NCBI RefSeq assembly: GCF_001426745.1 | Contig: NZ_LMFI01000001.1 | Location: 999,377-1,063,376, forward strand | Reading direction: 5' to 3' | From: Nocardioides sp. Root140 | GTDB taxonomy: Bacteria > Actinomycetota > Actinomycetes > Propionibacteriales > Nocardioidaceae | DNA: 64,000 nucleotides | In this document: positions 9,212 to 20,573 of the stretch, in pieces | Numbering within the stretch: position 1 is the first letter of the stretch | Layout: each line of letters begins with the position of its first letter | Notes under the pieces: model-generated | What the model saw: only the letters and a program-made list of their open reading frames with translations | What the model was told of the DNA's origin: nothing | Databases searched by the model: none | Program-made: the position numbers and the translations under genes

Positions 9212-9736
9212 ATGCCGTTCTGCACTAGCTGTGGCAAGCAGAACCCGGAGGACGCACGGTTCTGTGCCCAGTGCGGCCACCGCCTCGTGAGCGAGGAGCC
9301 GCAGGACCACGCGGAGAGCCCGGTGGAGTCGACCGCGACCATCACCTTCGGTGCTCCCGAGAAGGCCGAGACCGACGAACGCTCGCTCAACCCGGCGGAG
9401 TCCGCCGCGGTCGACGCACTGCCGGTCGGCCACGCCCTCCTGGTGGTCCAGCGCGGACCCAGTGCCGGGTCGCGCTTCCTGCTCGACACCGACCTGGTCA
9501 GTGCCGGTCGTCACCCCGAGAGCGAGATCTTCCTCGACGACGTGACGGTGTCGCGTCGCCATGCGGAGTTCCGACGGGTCGACGAGGGCTACTCGGTCTC
9601 CGACGTCGGCAGCCTCAACGGCACCTACGTCAACCGTGACCGGATCGACGAGGTGACACTCCAGGACGGCGACGAGGTCCAGATCGGCAAGTACCGCCTC
9701 GTGTTCTTCGCCGGCCACGAATCCGTGAACGGCTGA
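9212..9736 (+). CDS. garA: Zinc-ribbon FHA-domain protein (GarA/OdhI-type)
   Basis: 174 aa. Start at ATG 9212, spaced 7 bases from GGGAGG; a TTG at 9206 is too close to that site. Residues C4, C7, C18 and C21 form a zinc ribbon; the FHA domain covers about 75-165 and has the core GRHPESEIFLDDVTVSRRHAEF and GSLNGTYVN elements. By FHA sequence and position (after gcvH, before ftsR) it is the GarA/OdhI orthologue, which in mycobacteria and corynebacteria controls 2-oxoglutarate dehydrogenase and glutamate metabolism when unphosphorylated. The zinc ribbon replaces the N-terminus of mycobacterial GarA; an STATITF stretch near residue 40 may hold the kinase target (inference). Confidence 0.88.
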   Translation: MPFCTSCGKQNPEDARFCAQCGHRLVSEEPQDHAESPVESTATITFGAPEKAETDERSLNPAESAAVDALPVGHALLVVQRGPSAGSRFLLDTDLVSAGRHPESEIFLDDVTVSRRHAEFRRVDEGYSVSDVGSLNGTYVNRDRIDEVTLQDGDEVQIGKYRLVFFAGHESVNG

Positions 9737-9739
9737 CCG

Positions 9740-10465
9740 ATGGCGACGCCAGCTGCTTCACAGCGTCGCCGGATGAACATCGGGGAGGTCCTCTCCCAGT
9801 TGAGTGGCGACTTCCCCGGCATCTCCCACTCGAAGATCCGGTTCCTCGAGGACAAGGGCCTCATCGACCCGGAACGCACGTCGGCCGGCTACCGAAAGTT
9901 CTCCGCCCACGACGTCGAGCGCCTGCGCTACGTCCTGCGGATGCAGCGCGACCACTACCTGCCGCTCAAGGTCATCGGGGAGCACCTCGACGCCATGGAC
10001 CGCGGCCTCGAGCCGCCGGCCATCGAGGAGGTCGGGCCGCGGGTGCCGAAGGTGGCACTGGCCAACGACGGGCTGCCGTCCGTGGACTCGTTCCGGGCCA
10101 GCTCCGACCTGCGCATCTCGCGCCGCGAGCTGCTCAAGGTGGCCGAGATCGACGAGGACCTCCTCGCCCAGCTGGAGACCTACGGACTCGTCGCCGCCGG
10201 CCGCACCGGCCATTTCGACGCCGACGACCTCGTGGTCGCCAAGACCGCCTCAGAGCTCGCCGGCTTCGGATTCGAGCCCCGCCACCTGCGCGCGTTCAAG
10301 ACCGCTGCCGACCGCGAGGTGGGCCTGGTGGAGCAGGTCATCGCGCCGCTGCGACGCGGTCGTGACGCCTCCGCACAGGCCCGCGCCGAGGAGGCCGTGG
10401 CCGAGATCGCAGCGCTCTCGGTGAAGCTGCACGCCACCCTGGTCAAGGCCGGCCTGCAGTCCTGA
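9740..10465 (+). CDS. ftsR: MerR-family regulator FtsR
   Basis: 241 aa, starting 3 bases after the FHA gene. The N-terminal winged helix (about 10-80) includes IGEVLSQL, SHSKIRFLEDKGLIDPERTSAGYRKFSAHDVERL. A linker and an all-helical second domain (about 120-235) follow. This is the Rv1828/FtsR family, shown in Corynebacterium glutamicum to activate ftsZ and in M. tuberculosis to be an atypical MerR protein. Co-transcribed with garA by spacing. Confidence 0.9.
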   Translation: MATPAASQRRRMNIGEVLSQLSGDFPGISHSKIRFLEDKGLIDPERTSAGYRKFSAHDVERLRYVLRMQRDHYLPLKVIGEHLDAMDRGLEPPAIEEVGPRVPKVALANDGLPSVDSFRASSDLRISRRELLKVAEIDEDLLAQLETYGLVAAGRTGHFDADDLVVAKTASELAGFGFEPRHLRAFKTAADREVGLVEQVIAPLRRGRDASAQARAEEAVAEIAALSVKLHATLVKAGLQS

Positions 10466-10522
10466 CGGACTGCCACACCGGCTGCGGCGCGCGACCCACC
10501 GCAAGGCGAGTAGGGTTGCTGC

Positions 10523-11005
10523 ATGCGTGAAGTGGATGTCATCGGAGTCAGGGTCGAGATGCCGTCGAACCAGCCGATCGTCCTGCTCCGGGAGGCGTCG
10601 GGGGAGCGTTACCTCCCGATCTGGATCGGTGCGGTCGAGGCGACGGCGATCGCGTTCGCCCAACAGGGCGTCGTGCCCCCGCGACCGCTGACCCACGACC
10701 TGATGAAGACCATCCTCGAAGAGACCGGCAACCCGTTGGCCGAGGTGCGGATCACCGAGATGCAGGGCGGTGTCTTCTACGCGATCCTGGCCTTCGAGTC
10801 GGGGCTCGAGGTGAGCGCGCGTCCTTCCGACTCGATCGCGCTGGCGCTGCGCACCGGCACCCGCATCGTCTGCGCCGAGGACGTCCTCGAGGAAGCTGGT
10901 CTCGCCGTGCCCGAGGAGCAGGAGGACGAGGTCGAGCGGTTCCGCGAGTTCCTCGACCACGTGACGCCCGAAGACTTCGAGAGCGGCGACCAGAACGAGG
11001 GCTGA
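10523..11005 (+). CDS. Bifunctional nuclease family protein (BFN/DUF151)
   Basis: 160 aa, close to the family's usual length. Carries the DUF151 signature LPIWIGAVEATAIAFAQQG near residue 34 and RPSDSIALALRTGTRI near residue 96, followed by an acidic tail. Plant and bacterial homologues have reported RNase/DNase activity, but the bacterial role is poorly defined. Position between ftsR and a second merR gene matches Rv1829 exactly. Confidence 0.9.
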   Translation: MREVDVIGVRVEMPSNQPIVLLREASGERYLPIWIGAVEATAIAFAQQGVVPPRPLTHDLMKTILEETGNPLAEVRITEMQGGVFYAILAFESGLEVSARPSDSIALALRTGTRIVCAEDVLEEAGLAVPEEQEDEVERFREFLDHVTPEDFESGDQNEG

Positions 11006-11035
11006 ACCCTCACCCTCAATCTGAGGTTTAGGGTT
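11005..11035. repeat. Imperfect hairpin/dyad after the BFN gene
   Basis: AACCCT at 11005-11010 pairs with AGGGTT at 11030-11035, and within it CCTCA-ATC-TGAGG makes an inner dyad. There is no T-run after it, so it is a poor intrinsic terminator. It lies about 20 bases before the -35 of the next gene and shares CCTC/GAGG halves with the dyad upstream of the FHA gene, so a regulator site is also possible. Confidence 0.4.
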
Positions 11036-11055
11036 GCGACACGCGGCCCAGCAGA

Positions 11056-11084
11056 TTGACCACCCTCAGGCGGGGGCCTACCTT
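11056..11084 (+). promoter_or_regulatory. Predicted sigma70-type promoter for the second MerR gene
   Basis: TTGACC (11056-11061) and TACCTT (11079-11084) separated by exactly 17 bases. About 120 bases of leader lie between this and the GTG at 11204. It fits the break in the operon between the BFN gene and the next gene. Confidence 0.5.
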
Positions 11085-11203
11085 GGAGTGTCTTCGTTGT
11101 AACTCCACCGTTGTGGTTGACCCCGGCTCGACTGCCTGGTTGATCCTGACGACCTTCCCCCGCCGGGGTTACGCTGAACGAAGTATCTGACCGGAGGGTC
11201 GAC

Positions 11204-11812
<609 letters not shown>

Positions 11813-11840
11813 CCCAGCCCGATCCCACACCCTCCGGTCC

Positions 11841-11867
11841 GGCCCGCCACACTCGATGTGGCGGGCC
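11841..11867 (+). terminator. Strong stem-loop terminator after the MerR gene
   Basis: Perfect 11-bp stem GGCCCGCCACA / TGTGGCGGGCC with a 5-base loop, followed by GGTCTGTGTGT. It isolates the MerR gene from the riboswitch-controlled gcvP transcript. Confidence 0.7.
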
Positions 11868-11954
11868 GGTCTGTGTGTCAGGGGTGCCTGCGTCCGGAGG
11901 GTGGCTGCCAAGGCCGGGATCCGTCGCGCCGGTGATAGGTTTGCCGCGCTGACA

Positions 11955-12093
11955 ATCCCGCACGGGAGAGTCTTCTCGGCTGCCGGCTGGTGGTCGTGGA
12001 GCGCCGAAGGGGCAACCCCTCCCCGGAACCTCTCAGGCGCCAAGGACCGTGCGGGCTGGCGACTCTGGAGTGGCGCGCGCACCCTGCGCGCGA
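11955..12093 (+). promoter_or_regulatory. Glycine riboswitch (single aptamer) with downstream hairpin
   Basis: Conserved glycine-aptamer blocks appear in order: CGGGAGAG (11964-11971), GAGCGCCGAAGGGGCAA (11999-12015) and CTCTCAGGCGCCAAGGACC (12031-12049). The closing stem P1 is CCCGCAC (11958-11964) with GTGCGGG (12050-12056). Only one aptamer is seen; a GACTCTGGAG tail follows. A 7-bp GC hairpin (CGCGCGC 12075-12081 / GCGCGCG 12087-12093) and a G5/C5 pairing (12102-12107 with 12127-12132) precede the gcvP ribosome site and may form the switching platform. Glycine binding is expected to turn gcvP on. A weak -10-like ATAGGTTT lies just upstream, near 11935. Confidence 0.9.
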
Positions 12094-12153
12094 TGACAGA
12101 GGGGGAGGTGGGGTGTGCAACCGCATTCCCCCTGCCAGCCACTTGGAGTCCAC

Positions 12154-15026
<2,873 letters not shown>

Positions 15027-15030
<4 letters not shown>

Positions 15031-16364
15031 GCCTGCCGGTCCGGCCGGTCGAGGCGGTGACCGCGCGTCGCCTGTTGGCGAAGATCGCGCACGTCCAGGT
15101 CAACGGTCGCCTGCCCTCGATCGTGGCAGGCGTCGTCCGTGACGGCGCCCTGGTGTGGTGCGACGGGTACGGCGACGTGCCGGGTGAGCCCGCCGACGTG
15201 CAGTACAAGATCGGCTCGATCACCAAGACGCTGACCGCAGTGCTGATCCTGCAGCTCGTCGACGAGGGGTCCCTGTCGCTGGAGGACACCGCTGGCTCGG
15301 TGCTGGGCGACGTCGGCTACGGCGACCGCACGATTCGCGGCCTGCTCGCGCACAACTCCGGCATGCAGGCCGAGCCCAACGGCTCGTGGTGGGAGCGCAG
15401 CCCCGGGCTCTCGTTCGACGAGCTCGCGGCCGCCAACGCCGACTCCGCGGGCGTCCTCCCGGTCGGGCAGCAGTTCCACTACACGAACCTCGCCTACGGC
15501 CTGCTCGGCGAGGTCGTCGCCCGGCTGCGTGGTGACACCTGGTGGTCCAACGTGCAGTCCCGCATCCTCAAGCCGCTCGGCATGACGCGGACGTCGTACC
15601 AGGCCGAGGGCGTCCACGCACAGGGCACCAGCATCGATCCCTACTCCGGCGAGGCGACCGACGAGCCGCACCCCGACACCGGTGCGATGGCGCCAGCGGG
15701 CCAGCTCTGGAGCACGGTCACCGACCTGGCGACGTACTGCAGCTTCCTGCTCGAGGGTCACCCCGACGTGCTCTCGAAGGAGCGGCTCGAGACGGCCTAC
15801 ATCCCGCAGTCCGGCGCCCTCGCCTCGGGCCTCGCGTCCGGTCACGGCCTGGGCTTCCAGATGCACCGCGGCGGCTCGGGCACCCTGGTCGGCCACACCG
15901 GCTCGATGCCCGGCTTCGTGGCGACCTGCTTCGTCGACCGGGTGCGCCGCACCGGCGTGGTCGGCTTCGCCAACGCGATGAGCGGCATGCCCGCGGACTC
16001 GCTGGCCACCACACTGCTCGAGGAGCTCGAGGCGAGCGAGCCGACCTTGCCGCAGGCGTGGCGCCCGTCGACCGACGTGCCCGCGGAGGTGCGCGAGGTG
16101 CTCGGCGTGTGGCACTGGGGACCCAAGATGTTCGTGTTCCGCTGGGAGCACGACGAGCTGGTGGTCTCCAGGGACGGCGTGGTCGCCTACCGCTATCGCC
16201 TGCTCGACGGTTCGTTGGTCGGCACTGCCGGCTACCAGATGGGGGAGACGCTCCGGGTGGTGCGCAACGACGACGGCTCGGTCAACCACCTCGACCTGGC
16301 CACGTTCATCTTCACGCGCACGCCGTACGACCCGAACGCGCCGATTCCCGGCGGGCTTCCGTAG
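15027..16364 (+). CDS. Serine hydrolase, beta-lactamase/class C esterase family
   Basis: 445 aa, no signal peptide seen. Penicillin-binding/class C-type catalytic motifs: S64-I-T-K67, Y152-x-N154 (HYTNLAYG) and HTGSMPG near residue 290 in place of KTG. A C-terminal lipocalin-like extension (about 350-445) is typical of cytoplasmic esterase/peptidase members. ATG overlaps the gcvP stop (ATGA), so it is translationally coupled to gcvP, though no metabolic link to glycine is obvious. Substrate unknown. Confidence 0.85.
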
Positions 16365-16426
16365 TCTCGAACCGGGCCCGGCCATGTCGTTTGCGAACGG
16401 GCACGGCCGCCGACAGGGTGGTCGCC

Positions 16427-17083
16427 ATGACCCTCGCCGACCAGTTCCCGCCGTTCGGGCTCCGCATCCACTGTGGTGAACTCGAGCTGGTGCCGATCAC
16501 GGACGACGTGATCCCCGGCCTGGTGGAGCTCGCGCTCGACGGAATCCATGCCCCCGACGCCATGCCGTTCTACGTGCCGTGGAGCACCGCGCCGCGCGAG
16601 GAGCTGGGCCGCAACATGGCGCAGTTCTACTGGCAGGGTCGCGCGACCTTCTCGCCTGCCGCCTGGTCGCTGCACCTGGCGGTGCGCCACTCCGGCGAGC
16701 TGGTCGGCTGCCAGGACGTCTCCACGCGCGACTTCGCCGTGACGCGCACGGCTGAGACCGGGTCGTGGCTGGCGTCGAAGCACCAGGGGCACGGCATCGG
16801 GACACGCATGCGCCAGACGATCCTCGCCTTCGCGTTCGACGAGCTCGGCGCCACCGAGATGACGTCGGGCGCCTTCACCGACAACCCGGCCTCGCTCGCG
16901 GTCAGCCGCAAGGTCGGCTACCGGCCCAACGGTGTCGAGCGCCGGCAACGGCGACCGGGTGAGCTGGCGCAGGTGCAGCGCCTCATCGTCGGCCCCGACG
17001 ACTTCAGGCGCGGCGAGCCGATCACCGTGACCGGCATCGAGGCGTTCCGCTCGTTCATCGGGCTCGACCAGGCCGACAGGTGA
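16427..17083 (+). CDS. GNAT-family N-acetyltransferase (RimJ/RimL type)
   Basis: 218 aa. N-terminal GLRIHCGELELVPITDDVIPGLVEL matches the RimJ/L-type opening; the acetyl-CoA binding loop is in LASKHQGHGIGTRMRQTIL (Q/RxxGxG/A form, about residue 123) and the C-terminal SLAVSRKVGYRPNG is typical. Acceptor unknown (protein N-terminus or small molecule). ATG start 62 bases after the serine hydrolase. Confidence 0.85.
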   Translation: MTLADQFPPFGLRIHCGELELVPITDDVIPGLVELALDGIHAPDAMPFYVPWSTAPREELGRNMAQFYWQGRATFSPAAWSLHLAVRHSGELVGCQDVSTRDFAVTRTAETGSWLASKHQGHGIGTRMRQTILAFAFDELGATEMTSGAFTDNPASLAVSRKVGYRPNGVERRQRRPGELAQVQRLIVGPDDFRRGEPITVTGIEAFRSFIGLDQADR

Positions 17084-17104
17084 GTGTCTTGACGCCCGGC
17101 TTGC

Positions 17105-18526
17105 TCAGGCTGGCGGCGGCAGGTCGGCGCGCTCGGCATCGGGAGGCAACGCGGGCGGGGCTTTCGAGCGGTAGACGTGTCCGGTGGGCGTGATGAACTC
17201 GACCTCGTGACCCCCCGGTCGCGGATCGCTCACCCTGGTGCGCCATTCGGGTGCTTCCTTGGCCAGGTTGTGGCCCTCGCAGAGCCCCTGCCCGTTGACC
17301 CGCGTGCTCTCGCCCCCGTCGGCGTGGCGCACAGGGTGGTCGATGTCGTCGATGAGTCGCTCACAGCCCGGCATGCGGCATTCCTGATCGCGATCGCGGA
17401 TGAAGGCCTTGTCGGCTTCGGTGTGCCGGCGGCGCCTGGGATCGCGGTCGGTGGCGACACCGGTGACCGGGTCGGTGAAGATGCGGCGCAACCACACGGG
17501 CGCACCAGGCTGGTTGGCGAGATCGCGCGCCGTCTGCGCGGGCACGGGCATTCCGTCGTTCATGCGGGCCGGGCGATCGGAGAAGCCGAGCAGGGTGTCG
17601 GGGGTCATCACGAGACCCACCTCGACGGGCACCAGTTCGGCCGACTTCTGGCCGGTGAGCCGCTCGACGAACAGGTCGGCCATCAGCTGGTTGATCGTGC
17701 GCAGGTCGCCGCCGGCCTTGATCGCCTCGGCCGAGGCCTTGAGGTTGGCGTAGACGGAAACGCCCTTGGCCACCGGTAGCAGCCCGGTCACGTAGGTCAT
17801 CGTGTTCGGGGTCGGGCGGATCGTCACCCTGCGCTGCTGCGCCGACTTCGCGGCGCGGCGCACGGCGGCCTTGGGGTCGAGCTCGTTGCCGAGGGCACGT
17901 GCCCGGTCGCCGGCTCGACGCGGTGTGAGGCCGAGGACCTCGGGGCTGAAGACCTCGCCCGTCTTCGTGTCGACGGTCGTGGCGCACAGCGACTGGTCGA
18001 CAGCGGCGCGGTCCTTGAACTTGAGGATCGCGGTCTCCTTGACCAACAGGGTCGCGACCCACTCGCTGATCTGCCCGCGCGTCAGGAGGTCATGGGTGTG
18101 AGGCATCTCGGCCATCGCCTTCGCGAAGCCAAGGTGACGTGAGCCGAGTGACGTGGAGCATCCGCGGGCCAGCGCGACCTGGTCGCCGATGCCCCGGCCG
18201 AGGTCGCGTTCGATGCGCTCGGCCTTTGCCTCCAGCCCAGCTGCTCTCGCCTCATCGGCGGCGTCGCGCTGCCGAGACAGTTGCGACTGCTCGAACGCCT
18301 GCGTGATGCGGGCCTGGGCCGCGGCGGTGGCGGCCTTCAACCGTTCGAGCAGGGTCAGCTGGTCGACCCGGGCGATGTCGTTGCCGGGGCCGTCGAGCTG
18401 CGGGTCTCCGTCGAGTCGGGCGATCGCCTCGATCATGTGGTCGAGCATGGCCGGCGCGGCATGCTCGCTCACCCGCAGGACGCCGGGTGCGACCTGTTCG
18501 AGGAGCGGAGCTGCCGTGGTTGTCAT
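17105..18526 (-). CDS. DUF222/13E12-type HNH endonuclease
   Basis: 473 aa. N-terminal DUF222 helical region (about 1-330) followed by an HNH nuclease domain (about 395-440) with CRMPGCERLIDDIDHPVRHADGG and LCEGHNLAKE, giving the Cys pair, the DHxxP-like core and the C-terminal His/Asn. This is the multi-copy 13E12 family of actinobacteria, often on mobile or repeat-like loci. Convergent with the acetyltransferase gene (22-bp gap). Cellular role and target are unknown; no transposase or terminal repeats are seen beside it. Confidence 0.88.
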   Translation of the reverse strand: MTTTAAPLLEQVAPGVLRVSEHAAPAMLDHMIEAIARLDGDPQLDGPGNDIARVDQLTLLERLKAATAAAQARITQAFEQSQLSRQRDAADEARAAGLEAKAERIERDLGRGIGDQVALARGCSTSLGSRHLGFAKAMAEMPHTHDLLTRGQISEWVATLLVKETAILKFKDRAAVDQSLCATTVDTKTGEVFSPEVLGLTPRRAGDRARALGNELDPKAAVRRAAKSAQQRRVTIRPTPNTMTYVTGLLPVAKGVSVYANLKASAEAIKAGGDLRTINQLMADLFVERLTGQKSAELVPVEVGLVMTPDTLLGFSDRPARMNDGMPVPAQTARDLANQPGAPVWLRRIFTDPVTGVATDRDPRRRRHTEADKAFIRDRDQECRMPGCERLIDDIDHPVRHADGGESTRVNGQGLCEGHNLAKEAPEWRTRVSDPRPGGHEVEFITPTGHVYRSKAPPALPPDAERADLPPPA

Positions 18527-18634
18527 GTGATCCAGTCAAGCCGTGCCCACTGACAACGGACCCTGGAAACCAGCCCTTGATCCCGAAATGTGAGACAACT
18601 CGAGAAGTATTTTTCAGGTCCCGGGCGCTTGCGC

Positions 18635-19183
18635 TCAGGAGAGGTCGAGACGTGGAAGCGACGGCCAGCGCTGCGATGCCCAGTGCGACCAGCTCTCGAA
18701 GGTCCGCGGTGCGGCAGGTAGCGGCTCGCCTGCCACCTCTGCCGCCGTGGGCGGCGTGAAGGACGCCAGAAACCCGTCGTGATCGTCGGAGCTCATCTCA
18801 TAGGCCGACGTGGTGTCACGCTGCCAACGGACCTCGGCGCGTGCCCTGCGTTCGGCTTCCCCGACCTCGAGGTGGTGAAGCGAGAACGAGGCTTCGGCGC
18901 GCGCGGCGACATCCCGGATGGCGTAACGCTCCTCGATCGACCAGCACCCGAAGTCCAGGATCACAGAGAGTCCGCCGCGAAGTGACTGATGGGCGACCCA
19001 TATGAACCGGCCCTCGAGCAGGGCGCGCTTCTCGGCCTCGTCGGTGTGACCGAAGAGGGGCACCATCCACTCGTCCGGGGTCAGTCGGAGGGCGCCCGTG
19101 TCCGCTTCGATCCTGCGGGCCTGTGCCGTCTTCCCGGCTCCGGGCAGGCCGACCATGAGGTGCAGGACGGGAGGAGAAACCAT
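18635..19183 (-). CDS. P-loop kinase-like AAA protein (zeta toxin/shikimate-kinase fold)
   Basis: 182 aa from the ATG at 19183, preceded by AAGGG; an in-frame GTG at 19219 adds 12 residues with no clear ribosome site. Walker A GLPGAGKT lies at the N-terminus, followed by DEWM and a predicted Walker B/lid region (SVILDFGCWSIEERYAIRDVA; ERRARAEVRWQRDT). This resembles predicted small-molecule kinases of the zeta-toxin-like group. No antitoxin partner is beside it, so I treat it as a stand-alone kinase of unknown substrate. Confidence 0.75.
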   Translation of the reverse strand: MVSPPVLHLMVGLPGAGKTAQARRIEADTGALRLTPDEWMVPLFGHTDEAEKRALLEGRFIWVAHQSLRGGLSVILDFGCWSIEERYAIRDVAARAEASFSLHHLEVGEAERRARAEVRWQRDTTSAYEMSSDDHDGFLASFTPPTAAEVAGEPLPAAPRTFESWSHWASQRWPSLPRLDLS

Positions 19184-19263
19184 GTCTCGACCCTTGCGCA
19201 CGCGAGGCTGCGGGGCCACTCACTTTCCGGGGATCCACCCACGGTCGGTGCAGACTGGCTGTC

Positions 19264-20004
19264 ATGCCCAACCATGTGGACCCACGACGGGCACTGGTGT
19301 TCGGCCAGGTCGCCGCGGACTACGCGCGCTTCCGACCGGCCTGTCCGGACGCAGCGGTGGACTGGCTGACGGACGGCGCCTCGGTCGTGGCCGAGCTCGG
19401 TGCGGGCACCGGCCAGCTCACCGGGAAGCTGCTGGAGCGGGCCATGACGGTGCACGCGGTGGAGCCCGACGAACGCATGCTCGCCGTGCTCCGCAGGGAG
19501 TTCCCCGCTGCGCTGGCACACCACGAGTCCGCCGACAGCATCCCGCTCGCCGACCACAGCGTCGACGCGGTGGTCAGCGCTGACGCCTGGCACTGGTTCC
19601 CGGTCGAGGAGACGGTGGCCGAGGTGCGCCGCGTGCTCAGACCGGGCGGATGGCTCGGCCTGGCGTGTAACGTGCCCGCACCCCAATCCACCTGGGAGTT
19701 CGAGCTCGCGGGAGTCGACCCGGACAAGAAGGAGTCGTCACCCGCCGACCGCGCGGGCTTCGGTCCGTTCCCTGACGACGAGAGCACGCGTGAGAACTTC
19801 CCGTGGGCCTGGCCGGTCGACCCCGAGTCGTTCCGGGGATACCTGGCCACGAACTCCGCACTCATCATGATGGAGCCGGGGGAGCGGCAGGAGAGGCTCG
19901 ACGCGGCCGAGGTCGTCGTGCGCCACGCCTGCCAGGCCCTCGGTACGACGAGCGTCGCGATGCATCACACGGCCGCCTGCTTCCGCTGGACCCCGGCCCC
20001 ATGA
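19264..20004 (+). CDS. Class I SAM-dependent methyltransferase
   Basis: 246 aa. Motif I is VAELGAGTGQLT (about 41-52), acidic loop HAVEPDERML, motif IV-like SADAWHWFP and RRVLRPGGWLGL. UbiE/Methyltransf_11 group. The substrate cannot be told. Divergent from the P-loop kinase (80-bp gap) and overlapping the downstream TOPRIM gene by ATGA, suggesting the two proteins are made together. Confidence 0.85.
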   Translation: MPNHVDPRRALVFGQVAADYARFRPACPDAAVDWLTDGASVVAELGAGTGQLTGKLLERAMTVHAVEPDERMLAVLRREFPAALAHHESADSIPLADHSVDAVVSADAWHWFPVEETVAEVRRVLRPGGWLGLACNVPAPQSTWEFELAGVDPDKKESSPADRAGFGPFPDDESTRENFPWAWPVDPESFRGYLATNSALIMMEPGERQERLDAAEVVVRHACQALGTTSVAMHHTAACFRWTPAP

Positions 20005-20573
20005 CCAGCACGTCGGAGGCAAGGGCGGTGGTGCTGGTCGAAGGCGACAGTGACCGCAACGCCGTGCTCACGCTGGCCGAGAGGCTGGGACGCGACCTGC
20101 TCGCGGAACGGGTCGAGGTGGTGGCCATGGGCGGCGCGACCAACATCGGTCACGCGCTCGAGGAGTACGGCCCCGGCGGGCGGGACCTCGAGCTGCACGG
20201 CCTCTACGACGAGGGCGAGGAGCGGTTCTTCCGCCGCGGCCTCGAACGCGTCGGCCTCGGCGCCGACCTGGACCGCGCCCAGTTGGCGGAGCTCGGGTTC
20301 CACTGCTGCGTCGTCGACCTGGAGGACGAGCTCGTGCGGGCGCTCGGCGTACCAGCGGTCGAGGCGATCATCGAGTCCGAGGGGGAGGCCCGGTCGTGGG
20401 GGCGCTTCCTCTCCCAACCCGACCGGGCCGGACGCCCGATGCAGGACCAGCTTCGGCGCTTCATGGGCACCAGGTCCGGCCGCAAGATCAGGTACGGCGG
20501 CCTGCTGGTCGCGGCACTCGATCTCGACCGGGTGCCCGATCCGCTGGCCGACCTGCTGGAGGGTCTTGCCTAG
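20001..20573 (+). CDS. Stand-alone TOPRIM protein, OLD-nuclease-like
   Basis: 190 aa starting in the ATGA overlap with the methyltransferase. The N-terminus VVLVEGDSDRNAVLTL carries the TOPRIM catalytic glutamate; HGLYDEGEERFF and CCVVDLEDELVRAL match the acidic motif regions of OLD-family TOPRIM domains. The ATPase domain that OLD proteins carry is absent here and no separate ATPase gene is adjacent. Likely a metal-dependent nuclease or nuclease-like protein of unknown role. It ends convergent with, and overlapping by 4 bases, the hsd4B gene. Confidence 0.72.
   Translation: MTSTSEARAVVLVEGDSDRNAVLTLAERLGRDLLAERVEVVAMGGATNIGHALEEYGPGGRDLELHGLYDEGEERFFRRGLERVGLGADLDRAQLAELGFHCCVVDLEDELVRALGVPAVEAIIESEGEARSWGRFLSQPDRAGRPMQDQLRRFMGTRSGRKIRYGGLLVAALDLDRVPDPLADLLEGLA

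Noticed and set aside
12115..12153. Upstream GTG start for gcvP
   Set aside because: Lies within the riboswitch platform, has no suitable ribosome site, and adds non-conserved residues.
17105..18526. DUF222/HNH gene as an insertion sequence or homing element
   Set aside because: No terminal repeats, target duplication or interrupted gene found.
18635..19183. Zeta-type toxin of a toxin-antitoxin pair
   Set aside because: No small antitoxin gene is adjacent; the motif fits general P-loop kinases equally well.
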